Shown piece after piece: positions 21,885-28,572 of a stretch of DNA of 30,685 nt. Within the stretch, counting starts at the first letter, position 1. Each line of letters opens with the position of its first letter. The stretch covers positions 1 to 30,685 of IMG/VR virus record IMGVR_UViG_3300042197_002952; one strand, written 5' to 3'. Under the pieces are notes generated by a model that saw only the letters and a list, made by a program, of their open reading frames with translations, was not told the DNA's origin and ran no database searches. The position numbers and the translations under genes are program-made. This stretch comes from a virus.

Positions 21885-22047
21885 TTTTATTTTTTATTAA
21901 TTCCATTTTTAATGAACATGGATCAAAACATATATATGTCATACATTTTTTTATTTCATGTGTCATACAATCATAATATAAATCACCTTTTAAAATTGGT
22001 TTTTTTATATTTGCTTTATAAATATTTCCTTTGTGTTCTATTTTCAT
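21859..22047 (-). CDS. Small Cys-containing hypothetical protein, 62 residues
   Basis: The sequence starts MKIEHKGNIYKANIKKPILK and has four Cys in the segment YDCMTHEIKKCMTYICFDPC, which could bind a metal ion. It lacks a signal peptide. The ATG overlaps the AAA+ ATPase stop (4 bases) and its end overlaps the lipoprotein gene, so all three are in one operon. Confidence 0.65.
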   Translation of the reverse strand: MKIEHKGNIYKANIKKPILKGDLYYDCMTHEIKKCMTYICFDPCSLKMELIKNKNEDNEKFK

Positions 22048-23039
22048 TTTCCAAATCCTACTTTTCCTGATCCTTTTATTGTTGGCGCTTTTTTCAATCC
22101 TTCGAGATTATCCATTACTTCCTCAAATTCTCTACCCATAACAATAGTTGAAATAACAACTTCTTTCAAATGAGATAATGACATACCATCGGTTCTTTTA
22201 ATCCATTCTTTTATGTCTATGTTTTTCAAATCATCCTCCGTTAACTTGTGACGAATGTAAGCTTTTCGGATTTCTTCATTTGGAAGTTCAACTTTATATC
22301 GTCTGTCAAAACGGGAAGGTCTATTTGTAATTCGTTCTTGAAGTTTTTCAGGATAGTTTGTTGTTGCGATATACACAACATCTTCAATCTGTTTTACTCC
22401 ATCAAGAATGTTTAGTAATTTACTTGTAGAGTGATTACTTTCTCCGGCAATAGAATCAATGTCTTCCAACAAAACAATCAAAGGTCTATTTGGTTCAATT
22501 TTTCTAAATGTTGCAATGAAATCAATAAAATATTCAACATCGTCATGGTCTTTGATGTTGAGAATAATTCCGTCGTTTTCAATTAGTTGTTTTGAAATTA
22601 ATTGAATTATTCCTGACTTACCACATCCTGGTTCGCCATACATTAAAATCCCACGCTTATGAACAAAGTTATACTCTCGATATTTGTCTCTACGATCCCA
22701 AAAATTTTGGATGTCTTTAAGAATGTCTTGAATTTCATGAGAAGGTAATTGATATAATTCATCTGTTTTGAATGGTTGTCTTTTTATTGTGTTTTGAGAT
22801 AAAGATCTGTTCCACATTATTTCATAAATACCGGGAGGCACTTTATCTACTGATTTAAAAGCCGGAACAAACTCTTCGTCTTGTAATGATCCCCAACATG
22901 TTGGAGTTGATGAATTTAAACTGTCAGATTTTTCATTATTTACATATTCGTTTATAGTAATACCTGAATTATATTCAATCATTTCTATATTGTCCAACTC
23001 CGCCATCATTTCTTCTAATCTTTTTTCGGTATCACTCAT
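22044..23039 (-). CDS. AAA+ ATPase
   Basis: This 331-residue ATPase has Walker A GEPGCGKS at 135-142, Walker B PLIVLLEDIDS at 186-196, sensor-1 Asn228 in IATTNYP, and arginine-finger residues in NRPSRFDRR (239-247). A small helical lid follows. The segment RGILMYGEPGCGKS and the FtsH/BCS1-like ATTN and RFDRR motifs place it in the classic AAA clade of protein-remodelling ATPases. No protease or membrane domain is attached. The first 100 residues are acidic and variable. Similar proteins occur in large phages, where the target is unknown. It follows the WCTA-motif gene by 13 bases. Confidence 0.9.
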   Translation of the reverse strand: MSDTEKRLEEMMAELDNIEMIEYNSGITINEYVNNEKSDSLNSSTPTCWGSLQDEEFVPAFKSVDKVPPGIYEIMWNRSLSQNTIKRQPFKTDELYQLPSHEIQDILKDIQNFWDRRDKYREYNFVHKRGILMYGEPGCGKSGIIQLISKQLIENDGIILNIKDHDDVEYFIDFIATFRKIEPNRPLIVLLEDIDSIAGESNHSTSKLLNILDGVKQIEDVVYIATTNYPEKLQERITNRPSRFDRRYKVELPNEEIRKAYIRHKLTEDDLKNIDIKEWIKRTDGMSLSHLKEVVISTIVMGREFEEVMDNLEGLKKAPTIKGSGKVGFGK

Positions 23040-23052
23040 CTTACTTTATATT

Positions 23053-24060
23053 TTATAATATTTCATTAATGTTTATAATTCTAGTCGTATTTTGTTTCAT
23101 CAAAAATTCTTGTTCTTCCTGATTTAAATATTCATCTGGTAATGATAGATAATCAGACGGTGTTGGTTGAATGTCGTCAAATAAGGGACCTTGATATTGT
23201 AGACCATTAGTCGTCATTTCAGATAATAAACACCTTGATTTTGGAATTATTTTATTTTCATCATCTATCCAAACATAATTTAGCATTTTTCCTATTTCTT
23301 CGTTTGTGAAAAATTTATAGTTAGGTACGTTTGTTTGTAGTTCGTCGTGTATAATTTTAAGTAAATTGTGTGGTAATCCAGTTTCAAATGAATCAATTCT
23401 ATAATCGGTTTTATTATAAACAATAAAAGCATTTTGGTATTTATAATCTTCTGGACTCATGTCGATGTCTTTATAAAACGCAAACTTATCATCAGTTTTT
23501 TTATCTATCACATAAATCAAAATTCCTTTGGAATGTTTGTAGAAATAATCTGGTTCTCTGACTGATGCGGTACACCACTTTGTTTGATAACCATAAGTAC
23601 AAGATGTGTTGTAATTTAGTGGTCTGATGATTAAATGTGTATCATCTTCAAAAATTTTTTTATATTCTTTTTTTGAATTTTTAAAATTTTGTTTGTTTTT
23701 TGCAACATAAAGTTGATGTTCAATTTCGTCCCATGAATTATAGTTTGAAATATCTTTTTTCTCAATAAGATTTTTTTCCATAAGATTTGAAAATTCAACA
23801 AACATTCTTAAATTTTCGTAACCAATCAATCTTTCTGAAACTCTTTGGATCATTGCATTTTCGATATTTGTTGTTTGAAACAATTCCGAAAACTCTGATG
23901 TTGGTTCCAGATTAATATAAGGTCCTTCCAAACTCATATTTAACATTTTAACAAGAAACTGCGTGTATTTATTTGTTTCGCTTATATCATAATACGCCAA
24001 CACATCTACTATTGTTTTTGTTAGATGTGGATTTTCTTTTTTTATTTTTTTAGTTCCCAT
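23053..24060 (-). CDS. Phage protein with KWCTAS motif, function unknown
   Basis: The 335-residue protein carries GYQTKWCTASVREPDYFYKH, followed by GILIYVIDKKTDDKFAFYKD. This pair (WCT(A/S), then a glycine and hydrophobic strand with K-x-A-F) recurs in otherwise unrelated hypothetical proteins of myoviruses. Its N-terminal half is helical and its C-terminus acidic (LPDEYLNQEEQEFLM). No catalytic assignment is possible. Its placement just upstream of the AAA+ ATPase suggests a joint function, possibly adaptor and motor. Confidence 0.75.
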   Translation of the reverse strand: MGTKKIKKENPHLTKTIVDVLAYYDISETNKYTQFLVKMLNMSLEGPYINLEPTSEFSELFQTTNIENAMIQRVSERLIGYENLRMFVEFSNLMEKNLIEKKDISNYNSWDEIEHQLYVAKNKQNFKNSKKEYKKIFEDDTHLIIRPLNYNTSCTYGYQTKWCTASVREPDYFYKHSKGILIYVIDKKTDDKFAFYKDIDMSPEDYKYQNAFIVYNKTDYRIDSFETGLPHNLLKIIHDELQTNVPNYKFFTNEEIGKMLNYVWIDDENKIIPKSRCLLSEMTTNGLQYQGPLFDDIQPTPSDYLSLPDEYLNQEEQEFLMKQNTTRIININEIL

Positions 24061-24259
24061 TTTCTTCTTCTATTATTATAAAACTTGTATTAATTATAAA
24101 AAATTCTATTATCGAAAACAAGACTCCTCCCCAAAAATGTTGATAAATTAACCAATCTGTTGGGTTCAATGAATTTCCAATTAAAGAAGATATTGCATAA
24201 AAAAGTAAATTCTTGGAAAGAAATGAAAACAAACTAAATTTAACACTTATAAATTTCAT
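24050..24259 (-). CDS. Two-segment membrane protein, 69 residues
   Basis: Aromatic and hydrophobic stretches at about 5-28 and 40-63 (FWGGVLFSIIEFFIINTSF) flank a short polar turn with NPTDW. It is probably a membrane hairpin. It starts with an ATGA overlap with the 37-residue ORF upstream and overlaps the next gene by 11 bases. Function unknown. Confidence 0.6.
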   Translation of the reverse strand: MKFISVKFSLFSFLSKNLLFYAISSLIGNSLNPTDWLIYQHFWGGVLFSIIEFFIINTSFIIIEEENGN

Positions 24260-24369
24260 TTAATATATTTTTCGTATTTTTCGACATAGTATTTGATCAT
24301 TTCATCCATTCGTGGTCTTACCATTATACCAATAAAGTATCCACCTAAAAATATCACTAAAGTTTCCAT
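24256..24369 (-). CDS. Tiny single-pass membrane protein, 37 residues
   Basis: The frame METLVIFLGGYFIGIMVRPR continues into a charged helix (MDEMIKYYVEKYEKYIK). There is one short membrane segment at about 3-17, then an amphipathic tail. The ATG lies one base after the upstream stop (TAATATG), and its stop overlaps the next ATG (ATGA). This exact fit between neighbours is the main support. Confidence 0.58.
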   Translation of the reverse strand: METLVIFLGGYFIGIMVRPRMDEMIKYYVEKYEKYIK

Positions 24370-24370
24370 A

Positions 24371-25165
24371 TTATATAATTTTATTTTTTTTTATTACGTT
24401 ATTTACTGATGTCTCTGGTCTGTGATAAACTGGTTGAGTTTTTTTTATAATACTAATAACTTCTCTGTTTCTATGATGTATTTCTTGGTTTACGTACTTA
24501 ACTCCACATTCAATTGTTTTTTTGATTTTGTCTCTAGTGACATATCTACCGCCCTTTGTGTCCTTAACTCCGTCTTGAATTGCACTTTTAACTATTTCGG
24601 GTTGTGAGAACGATAAATTACAAATTTGTTTAACCCCATTTTGAATGGTATCTTCAACGTAATCCTTCAGTTCCAACCAAACATCCCTGGTGTGCTTCAC
24701 CCCATTTTGAATGGTGTCTTCAACCACGAACCGATTCAAGCCAACATGGTGTTTGGTGTGCTTCACCCCATTTTGAATGGTGTCTACAACAAAAACGTTA
24801 CATCGACATTGATCGTAATGGGTGTCCTTCACTCTATTTTGAAATATGTCTTCAGGAAAAAAGTCACGCTTTGACAATTCGGTTTGTTTCACCTGATTGA
24901 TATTTAAGTATCTAGATTCAAACCATTTTTGAATAAGGTCTTTATTATCAACACAATCCAAATTGCATAATCTCATTTTTTTTTCAAAAAATTGATAGTT
25001 ATACCATAATGTGTTATTTTCTGTAAACTCTAAAATCCAATTTTGTTTTTCAGTGTTTATAACCCACAAACTTCCATTATTTTTATATCTGTCTATTGAT
25101 AAAATGAATTTATCAAAAATATAAAACAACAATTTTTCTATTTTTTCTTTACTACTTTTTTTCAT
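24371..25165 (-). CDS. 22-residue tandem-repeat protein (DTIQNGVKHT repeats)
   Basis: The 264-residue protein has an N-terminal domain of about 85 residues (NGSLWVINTEKQNWILEFTE, TLWYNYQFFEKK). It is followed by at least six units of exactly 22 residues, each with a conserved DTIQNGVKHT-like core and a 12-residue variable part, then a lysine-rich end. Cores run from DIFQNRVKDT through three nearly identical DTIQNGVK units to decaying SAIQDGVKDT and KTIECGVKYV. Similar N-terminal-plus-repeat proteins appear in flavobacterial and phage sequences, but I know no function. It is followed one base later by a 37-residue membrane ORF. Confidence 0.8.
   Translation of the reverse strand: MKKSSKEKIEKLLFYIFDKFILSIDRYKNNGSLWVINTEKQNWILEFTENNTLWYNYQFFEKKMRLCNLDCVDNKDLIQKWFESRYLNINQVKQTELSKRDFFPEDIFQNRVKDTHYDQCRCNVFVVDTIQNGVKHTKHHVGLNRFVVEDTIQNGVKHTRDVWLELKDYVEDTIQNGVKQICNLSFSQPEIVKSAIQDGVKDTKGGRYVTRDKIKKTIECGVKYVNQEIHHRNREVISIIKKTQPVYHRPETSVNNVIKKNKII
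24504..24860 (-). repeat. Six tandem 66-bp units inside the repeat protein gene
   Basis: The conserved CCATTTTGAATGG-type core (plus strand) begins at 24504, 24570, 24636, 24702, 24768 and 24834, exactly 66 bases apart. The middle three are almost identical over about 30 bases and the outer ones are degenerate. The intervening DNA differs between units. Confidence 0.9.
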
Positions 25166-25166
25166 T

Positions 25167-25430
25167 TTATTCTAATATTTCAAAAAATATAATTGTTATT
25201 ATTGACCCAATCAAATATCCAAGACCTGAACAAAGGGCCAACTTTATTCTTTCTTTCCATGTTTTTGACTCCACCATAAAACCTACAAATGGTAATGATA
25301 GAAATGGTCCAATGAATGCAAAAAACATCATACCAAGATAGTTCTTATCTGATACCACACTAATATAAAAAGTGCTACCGATCTCAAGAACAGCAGCACT
25401 TAAAAATACGATAATATATTTTCTCATCAC
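25167..25430 (-). CDS. Three-pass membrane protein, 87 residues
   Basis: Hydrophobic segments at about 4-22, 30-52 and 68-86 are separated by short charged loops (VSDKNYLG, ESKTWKERIK). The sequence GPFLSLPFVGFMVES is glycine- and proline-rich. No family is named with confidence. Its ATG overlaps the upstream stop by 4 bases, and the repeat-protein gene follows 2 bases later. Confidence 0.68.
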   Translation of the reverse strand: MMRKYIIVFLSAAVLEIGSTFYISVVSDKNYLGMMFFAFIGPFLSLPFVGFMVESKTWKERIKLALCSGLGYLIGSIITIIFFEILE

Positions 25431-25648
25431 CTTAAAACATACTGGTGAATAACTATTACTAACTTACCTTCAACCAAAGCTCGGTCTGATTTTATTTCAA
25501 TATCCATCATACCCAAGTCTTCTTTGAGTCGATTTGATTGTATTTCAACTTCGTGTTCAGCATCCTTTTTGTTTTTGAAAAAACCAAAATATGAATCACA
25601 GGATCCTGTCTTATCACACACTCCGTAAATTATCTCTCTATCTTTCAT
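25427..25648 (-). CDS. Hypothetical protein, 73 residues
   Basis: The sequence begins MKDREIIYGVCDKTGSCDSY and has one helix (KNKKDAEHEVEIQSNRLKED) followed by strands, suggesting a small alpha/beta fold. It carries two Cys near the start. No function can be assigned. It overlaps genes on both sides (11 bases upstream, 4 bases downstream). Confidence 0.65.
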   Translation of the reverse strand: MKDREIIYGVCDKTGSCDSYFGFFKNKKDAEHEVEIQSNRLKEDLGMMDIEIKSDRALVEGKLVIVIHQYVLR

Positions 25649-25832
25649 CTTTTAATCTTTTTTTTGATTCTTCTTTTAACCCCCTTAACAATCCTTTTTT
25701 GTATGCCATATAATCTTCTTCATATTTATATGGCCAAGCAACTAAATAAGTATCTCTTTCACTCTTTGGGTAAGTAAAGAAATCTTTTTTCAATTTCTTT
25801 TTTGTCTTTCTTGGTAATCTAAACTTTTTCAT
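25638..25832 (-). CDS. Small very basic protein, 64 residues
   Basis: Lys and Arg make up roughly a third of the residues (MKKFRLPRKTKKKLKKDFF, LLRGLKEESKKRLKDER), with a Tyr/Trp-rich middle. It may bind nucleic acid or another acidic partner. It begins 2 bases after the receiver pseudogene stop and overlaps the next gene by 11 bases. Confidence 0.65.
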   Translation of the reverse strand: MKKFRLPRKTKKKLKKDFFTYPKSERDTYLVAWPYKYEEDYMAYKKGLLRGLKEESKKRLKDER

Positions 25833-25834
25833 TT

Positions 25835-26248
25835 TTATAATTTTTTAATTGTGTATTCTGGTTCAAATCTAACACAATTTTGTGGAAGTTTATTAATGTG
25901 TCGGTAGTTGTTGATATATCCCATCATATTACCACTTCCAATTGCGTTGTGTGAATGAATCACAACATCAACAACAGGTTTACCATCCATCCATTGATTT
26001 ACTAACCATTTGGTACAATCCATACCAGTCTTTTCGGTAATGTTATCGTAGTTGATTGTATAATTTGTTGTGACGTTTCTTTTCCATTAAATCATTGCGG
26101 TGTCACCCAAATCGTGATTCAAAGAGATTAGTTCAATATTCTCTAAACCAATCTCATTAACCTTTTCAACAAATTCATCATAAGATCTAACAACAATCCA
26201 ATCATTATCAACCGGTGTACGAACGTCATCTAAATATATTTTTTTCAT
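25835..26248 (-). pseudogene. Cyclic-phosphate-processing receiver-like domain gene interrupted by TAA
   Basis: From ATG 26248 the frame gives MKKIYLDDVRTPVDNDWIVV and LISLNHDLGDTAMI, then TAA at 26087-26089. It continues in the same frame with WKRNVTTNYTINYDNITEKT, GMDCTKWLVNQWMDGKP, VIHSHNAIGSGNM and the terminal stop at 25835. The whole (137 residues plus one stop) matches the phage-type cREC family: the LDDxRTP start, (D/N)HDLG, the TG.DC.KWLV helix and the HS.N..G...M end. Some members associate with RNA-repair systems. Only the single stop spoils it; no indel is needed. The downstream part alone has an ATG at 26023. The ATGA junction with the 102-residue gene supports the 26248 start. 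Confidence 0.75.
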
Positions 26249-26553
26249 TTTGTTTTGTTTTTATATTCTCTAATTAACTGAAATATTTTTTTAATGTCTG
26301 TAAATTCAGATGGTGGTGAGTCATTTCTTCCTGGAAGAAACATCACAGTAAACCCGTGGTTTGCTTGGAAATTTTCTTTAACTCTTATACCATTTATTTC
26401 ACTAATATGAACCCAAGGAAAGTTCCCTGATAGTTTTACATCTATTCCTATTTTTTTAAGTCTTTCAATAAACACTCCGAGTTTATCTGAACTTATTTGT
26501 GTACTACTTCTTGTTTCCACTGTATATGTTCCGAATTTTGATTCTACTTTCAT
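26245..26553 (-). CDS. Hypothetical protein, 102 residues
   Basis: The sequence starts MKVESKFGTYTVETRSSTQI and alternates strands with one helix (DKLGVFIERLKKIGIDVKL), followed by FPWVHISEINGIRVKE. It looks like a compact alpha/beta protein, and the C-terminus is helical (DIKKIFQLIREYKNKTK). No named family. It has its own Bacteroidetes-type promoter, and its stop overlaps the receiver-domain start (ATGA). Confidence 0.72.
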   Translation of the reverse strand: MKVESKFGTYTVETRSSTQISSDKLGVFIERLKKIGIDVKLSGNFPWVHISEINGIRVKENFQANHGFTVMFLPGRNDSPPSEFTDIKKIFQLIREYKNKTK

Positions 26554-26557
26554 TTTA

Positions 26558-26589
26558 GAAATATAAGAATAATATTTTAATAAAACAAA
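26558..26589 (-). promoter_or_regulatory. Bacteroidetes-type promoter, nearly leaderless
   Basis: TTTG, 20 bases, TATATTTC on the minus strand, with the box ending 5 bases before the ATG at 26553. Confidence 0.6.
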
Positions 26590-26811
26590 AAATTATATAG
26601 GTAATTTAATTTTTGATAACAATTGGTTTGATACGTGAATGTAAATTTATGTGGTTTTAACATTGTTGTGTCCGGCAATTTTTTGGATAATTCTCAGATC
26701 AACTCAAGATTCCAATAAATTTGTAAAACAAGCCAACTGTTATGTGTAAGTGTTTCGTTCATCGTTCTAATAAACATTTCGGTTGAAAATTTTAAAATAA
26801 AACCCCCCGCA
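26590..26811 (-). other. Non-coding stretch with cassette-end-like motif
   Basis: I see no convincing gene here; one 27-codon frame exists but nothing supports it. The plus-strand motif GTTATGTGTAAGTGTTT at 26739-26755 recurs with small changes at 27915-27930, and inverted at 27442-27458, so it may mark boundaries of inserted DNA. Confidence 0.35.
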
Positions 26812-27339
26812 CTACTTAATTCTGTATCTTATATTTTTTTCATTAAGTAATGATTCTAATTCTTCATTTTCATAGGGTAATATTATATTAATGATATATT
26901 TATCCAAATTTGTTATATCACGATATACTCTTTCTTCCATCTCATCAGATTTTCTACCACCAAAGTGTGAATAAGGCGTAATTTTATATCTTTCTGAAAT
27001 CTTATCACCATCAATCAAGATTGTTACATCTTCTGGATTTCTTTTATAATTTTTATTTCTTGTAAATGAAATATATGGTGGATATTTTTCTTTATTTTTG
27101 ATTATGGGACCAGCCAATGGATGAAACATAAAATTGTCGTCTCTTAGAGTTCTAAAATCTATGAGGTTGTTTGAATCGTTTGAGTAAGCATTTAGTTTAT
27201 TATCTTCAATGATTTTAAATAAATTTTTAATATTTGTACTATGGTATAGAACCCCAACCTGTTTGTTTTCTGTTATTATATTTTGTTCATTCAAAAACTC
27301 TCGTATCGTGGTTTTAATGAACTCTCTCAAATCTTTCAT
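26812..27339 (-). CDS. ADP-ribosyltransferase-like protein with capsid-targeting-like leader
   Basis: The 175-residue protein has LYHSTNIKNLFKIIEDNKLN at 31-50 (candidate His33), ISFTRNKNY at 90-98, VTILIDGDKISERYKI at 105-120 and MEERVYRDI at 134-142 (candidate Glu135/136). This H-(S/T)-E layout, with an 'xSxTR' strand and a late Glu, resembles ADP-ribosyltransferase-fold proteins. The pattern is also common in phage proteins of unknown function, so activity is inference. The first 26 residues (MKDLREFIKTTIREFLNEQN then IITENK) form an amphipathic helix like the capsid-targeting leaders of T4-like internal head proteins. If so, it could be injected with the DNA, as T4 Alt is. Confidence 0.65.
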   Translation of the reverse strand: MKDLREFIKTTIREFLNEQNIITENKQVGVLYHSTNIKNLFKIIEDNKLNAYSNDSNNLIDFRTLRDDNFMFHPLAGPIIKNKEKYPPYISFTRNKNYKRNPEDVTILIDGDKISERYKITPYSHFGGRKSDEMEERVYRDITNLDKYIINIILPYENEELESLLNEKNIRYRIK

Positions 27340-27441
27340 CTTTTCTTTTATATGTAAATATTAAGAATTTGAATATTCCACCCTTCTTTTTCTTTTAAAA
27401 TTTTTGTTTAGTTCTCCGAATGAAGTTTAGTGGTTAATAAT

Positions 27442-27458
27442 CCACACCTACACATAAC
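27442..27458 (-). repeat. Inverted copy of the GTTATGTGTA boundary motif
   Basis: The minus strand reads GTTATGTGTAGGTGTGG. Direct relatives lie on the plus strand at 26739-26755 and 27915-27930. Confidence 0.5.
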
Positions 27459-27502
27459 AAATGATAAACAACATTAAAACGATTGTTTATCATCGGACGT
27501 TA
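27455..27502 (-). other. attC-like hairpin downstream of the DUF4326 gene
   Basis: ATGATAAACAA (27461-27471) and TTGTTTATCAT (27483-27493) are a perfect 11-bp inverted repeat around an 11-base loop. Outside unpaired spacers (2 and 5 bases), TAAC (27455-27458) pairs with GTTA (27499-27502). An inner stem, asymmetric unpaired spacer and outer AAC/GTT pair is the layout of an integron attC site. The outer pair overlaps the DUF4326 stop codon, as in many cassettes. A plain terminator is less likely because no T run follows. Confidence 0.45.
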
Positions 27503-27856
27503 GTTGCAATGTTTAGCGACCAACTCTGAAAGTACATCTCCGTGACAAGATTGCGGATTACACCAACAACCAAGCACCTTATCTTTCAATTCGTGTAAAT
27601 CATTCATTAAATGTTTACCTTCTCCGTTGGTAATCCATTCACGATATGCTTCTACTGCTTCATCTCTACTACCTACAATATATTTTGCAAGTGTTTTACC
27701 GTCTTTTATGTGTGTGAATGGATTGCCCCACTTACTTGGTCTGCCAATATAAATATCATAAGGTGCTTTTTTGCAATGAACAACACTGCAACTAACAGCA
27801 CCTATATTCAATTGCGGGTTCTGTGGTTCATTCAAGTTTTCTGCTTCTACTGTCAT
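27500..27856 (-). CDS. DUF4326 domain protein
   Basis: The 118-residue protein shows the DUF4326 signature: VVHCKKAPYDIYIGRPSKWG (about 26-45), then NPF, a middle helix (RDEAVEAYREWI) and the CWCNPQSCHGDVLSELV end. Conserved Cys and His in CWCNPQSCHG suggest a metal site. Function is not established; these proteins are frequent in phages and mobile elements. The gene is bordered by inverted TTAGTTGC/GCAACTAA and attC-like sequence, and its flanks differ from the compact packing elsewhere. That suggests it came in as a cassette. Confidence 0.88.
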   Translation of the reverse strand: MTVEAENLNEPQNPQLNIGAVSCSVVHCKKAPYDIYIGRPSKWGNPFTHIKDGKTLAKYIVGSRDEAVEAYREWITNGEGKHLMNDLHELKDKVLGCWCNPQSCHGDVLSELVAKHCN

Positions 27857-27937
27857 TTTATATTAATTTAAAGTTTTCGTTTTCAAAGTCCGCAACTAAA
27901 TATACCCGCAAACCGTTATATGTAAGTGTTCCTTTTG
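27857..27937 (-). other. Cassette-like 5' flank of the DUF4326 gene
   Basis: The plus strand contains GTCCGCAACTAA at 27888-27899, whose GCAACTAA is the inverse of TTAGTTGC at the gene's 3' end (27500-27507). It also has GTTATATGTAAGTGTT at 27915-27930. No terminator or TAnnTTTG promoter is seen. Confidence 0.35.
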
Positions 27938-28291
27938 TCACTTTAATCTGTTTTTAATTTTTAATAATTCACCAGCCATTTCGTAATCTTCATCCTCAAC
28001 TGGTAATTTTTCACCTTGTTCACAGATTTTTTTTAACCTATCAATAATAAATTCTCTAATTTCTTCTTCAGATTTATCTTTTAAGTATTCACGCATTTCT
28101 TGTTCATTCATTTCATTGTATTTTTTACTTCCATAACATTCAAGTTTCTTATCCGTTACATTCCACAAATCTTTTTTTCCTTCTGTCATGTGACAATTGT
28201 GTTTCTTTCCAGTTCTCTTACCGAACTCTACGATCATATCATTATGATGATTACGGATAAGATGTGGACATTCTTTACAGGGTTTTTTCAT
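27938..28291 (-). CDS. DUF6283-like zinc-ribbon protein
   Basis: The start at 28291 (MKKPCKECPHLIRNHHND) fits best because its ATG shares a base with the upstream stop (TAATG). A frame from 28300 adds three residues. Cys and His residues in KPCKECPH, KKHNCHMTEG and LECYGS match the CxxCP...CH...C spacing of DUF6283-type domains, which are frequent in phages and presumed to bind zinc. The C-terminal half is an acidic helical tail (SEEEIREFIIDRLKKICE). Function unknown. Confidence 0.78.
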   Translation of the reverse strand: MKKPCKECPHLIRNHHNDMIVEFGKRTGKKHNCHMTEGKKDLWNVTDKKLECYGSKKYNEMNEQEMREYLKDKSEEEIREFIIDRLKKICEQGEKLPVEDEDYEMAGELLKIKNRLK

Positions 28292-28530
28292 TATTGACAA
28301 TGTATTTTATAAATTAAATAACCCTCAATGTCTCGTAAAATTTGACCTATACCATTTTTAGCGGAGTCCAAATATAAAAAACCAACACCATTTTTTATTG
28401 AGACAATTTTACCATTAGATAGATGAATTCTTTTTTTGGTTTTTTTAACCACGACCACATCATTGTATCCTTCTCCCACATTTAAGGACAATAAAAACCT
28501 CTCACCACATTCAAAATTATTCGCATTCAT
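28291..28530 (-). CDS. Small beta-rich protein, 79 residues
   Basis: Strand-rich sequence (MNANNFECGERFLLSLNVGE, DVVVVKKTKKRIHLSNGKIV, GVGFLYLD) suggests an SH3-like barrel. No specific family is recognised. A full Bacteroidetes-type promoter lies 5 bases upstream, so the start and a leaderless transcript are well supported. Confidence 0.7.
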   Translation of the reverse strand: MNANNFECGERFLLSLNVGEGYNDVVVVKKTKKRIHLSNGKIVSIKNGVGFLYLDSAKNGIGQILRDIEGYLIYKIHCQ

Positions 28531-28534
28531 GAAA

Positions 28535-28566
28535 CAAAAATAAAAAACATTTTTTAATTAAACAAA
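28535..28566 (-). promoter_or_regulatory. Bacteroidetes-type promoter, leaderless
   Basis: TTTG, 20 bases, TATTTTTG on the minus strand, a full consensus match. The box ends 5 bases before the ATG at 28530. Confidence 0.7.
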
Positions 28567-28572
28567 TCTAAT

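Noticed and set aside
24504-24860. CRISPR-like pattern of near-identical 30-base repeats separated by unique sequence
   Set aside because: The period is exactly 66 bases, the frame is open through all units, and the repeats decay at both ends in step with the protein repeat. No cas gene is nearby. It is a coding tandem repeat.
26690-26780. 27-codon minus-strand frame in the 26590-26811 gap
   Set aside because: No start/stop coupling, no domain, and it crosses the repeated boundary motif.
27461-27493. Simple Rho-independent terminator after the DUF4326 gene
   Set aside because: The stem is AT-rich, and no T run follows on the minus strand. The layout with outer complementary bases fits an attC-like site better, though that is also unproven.
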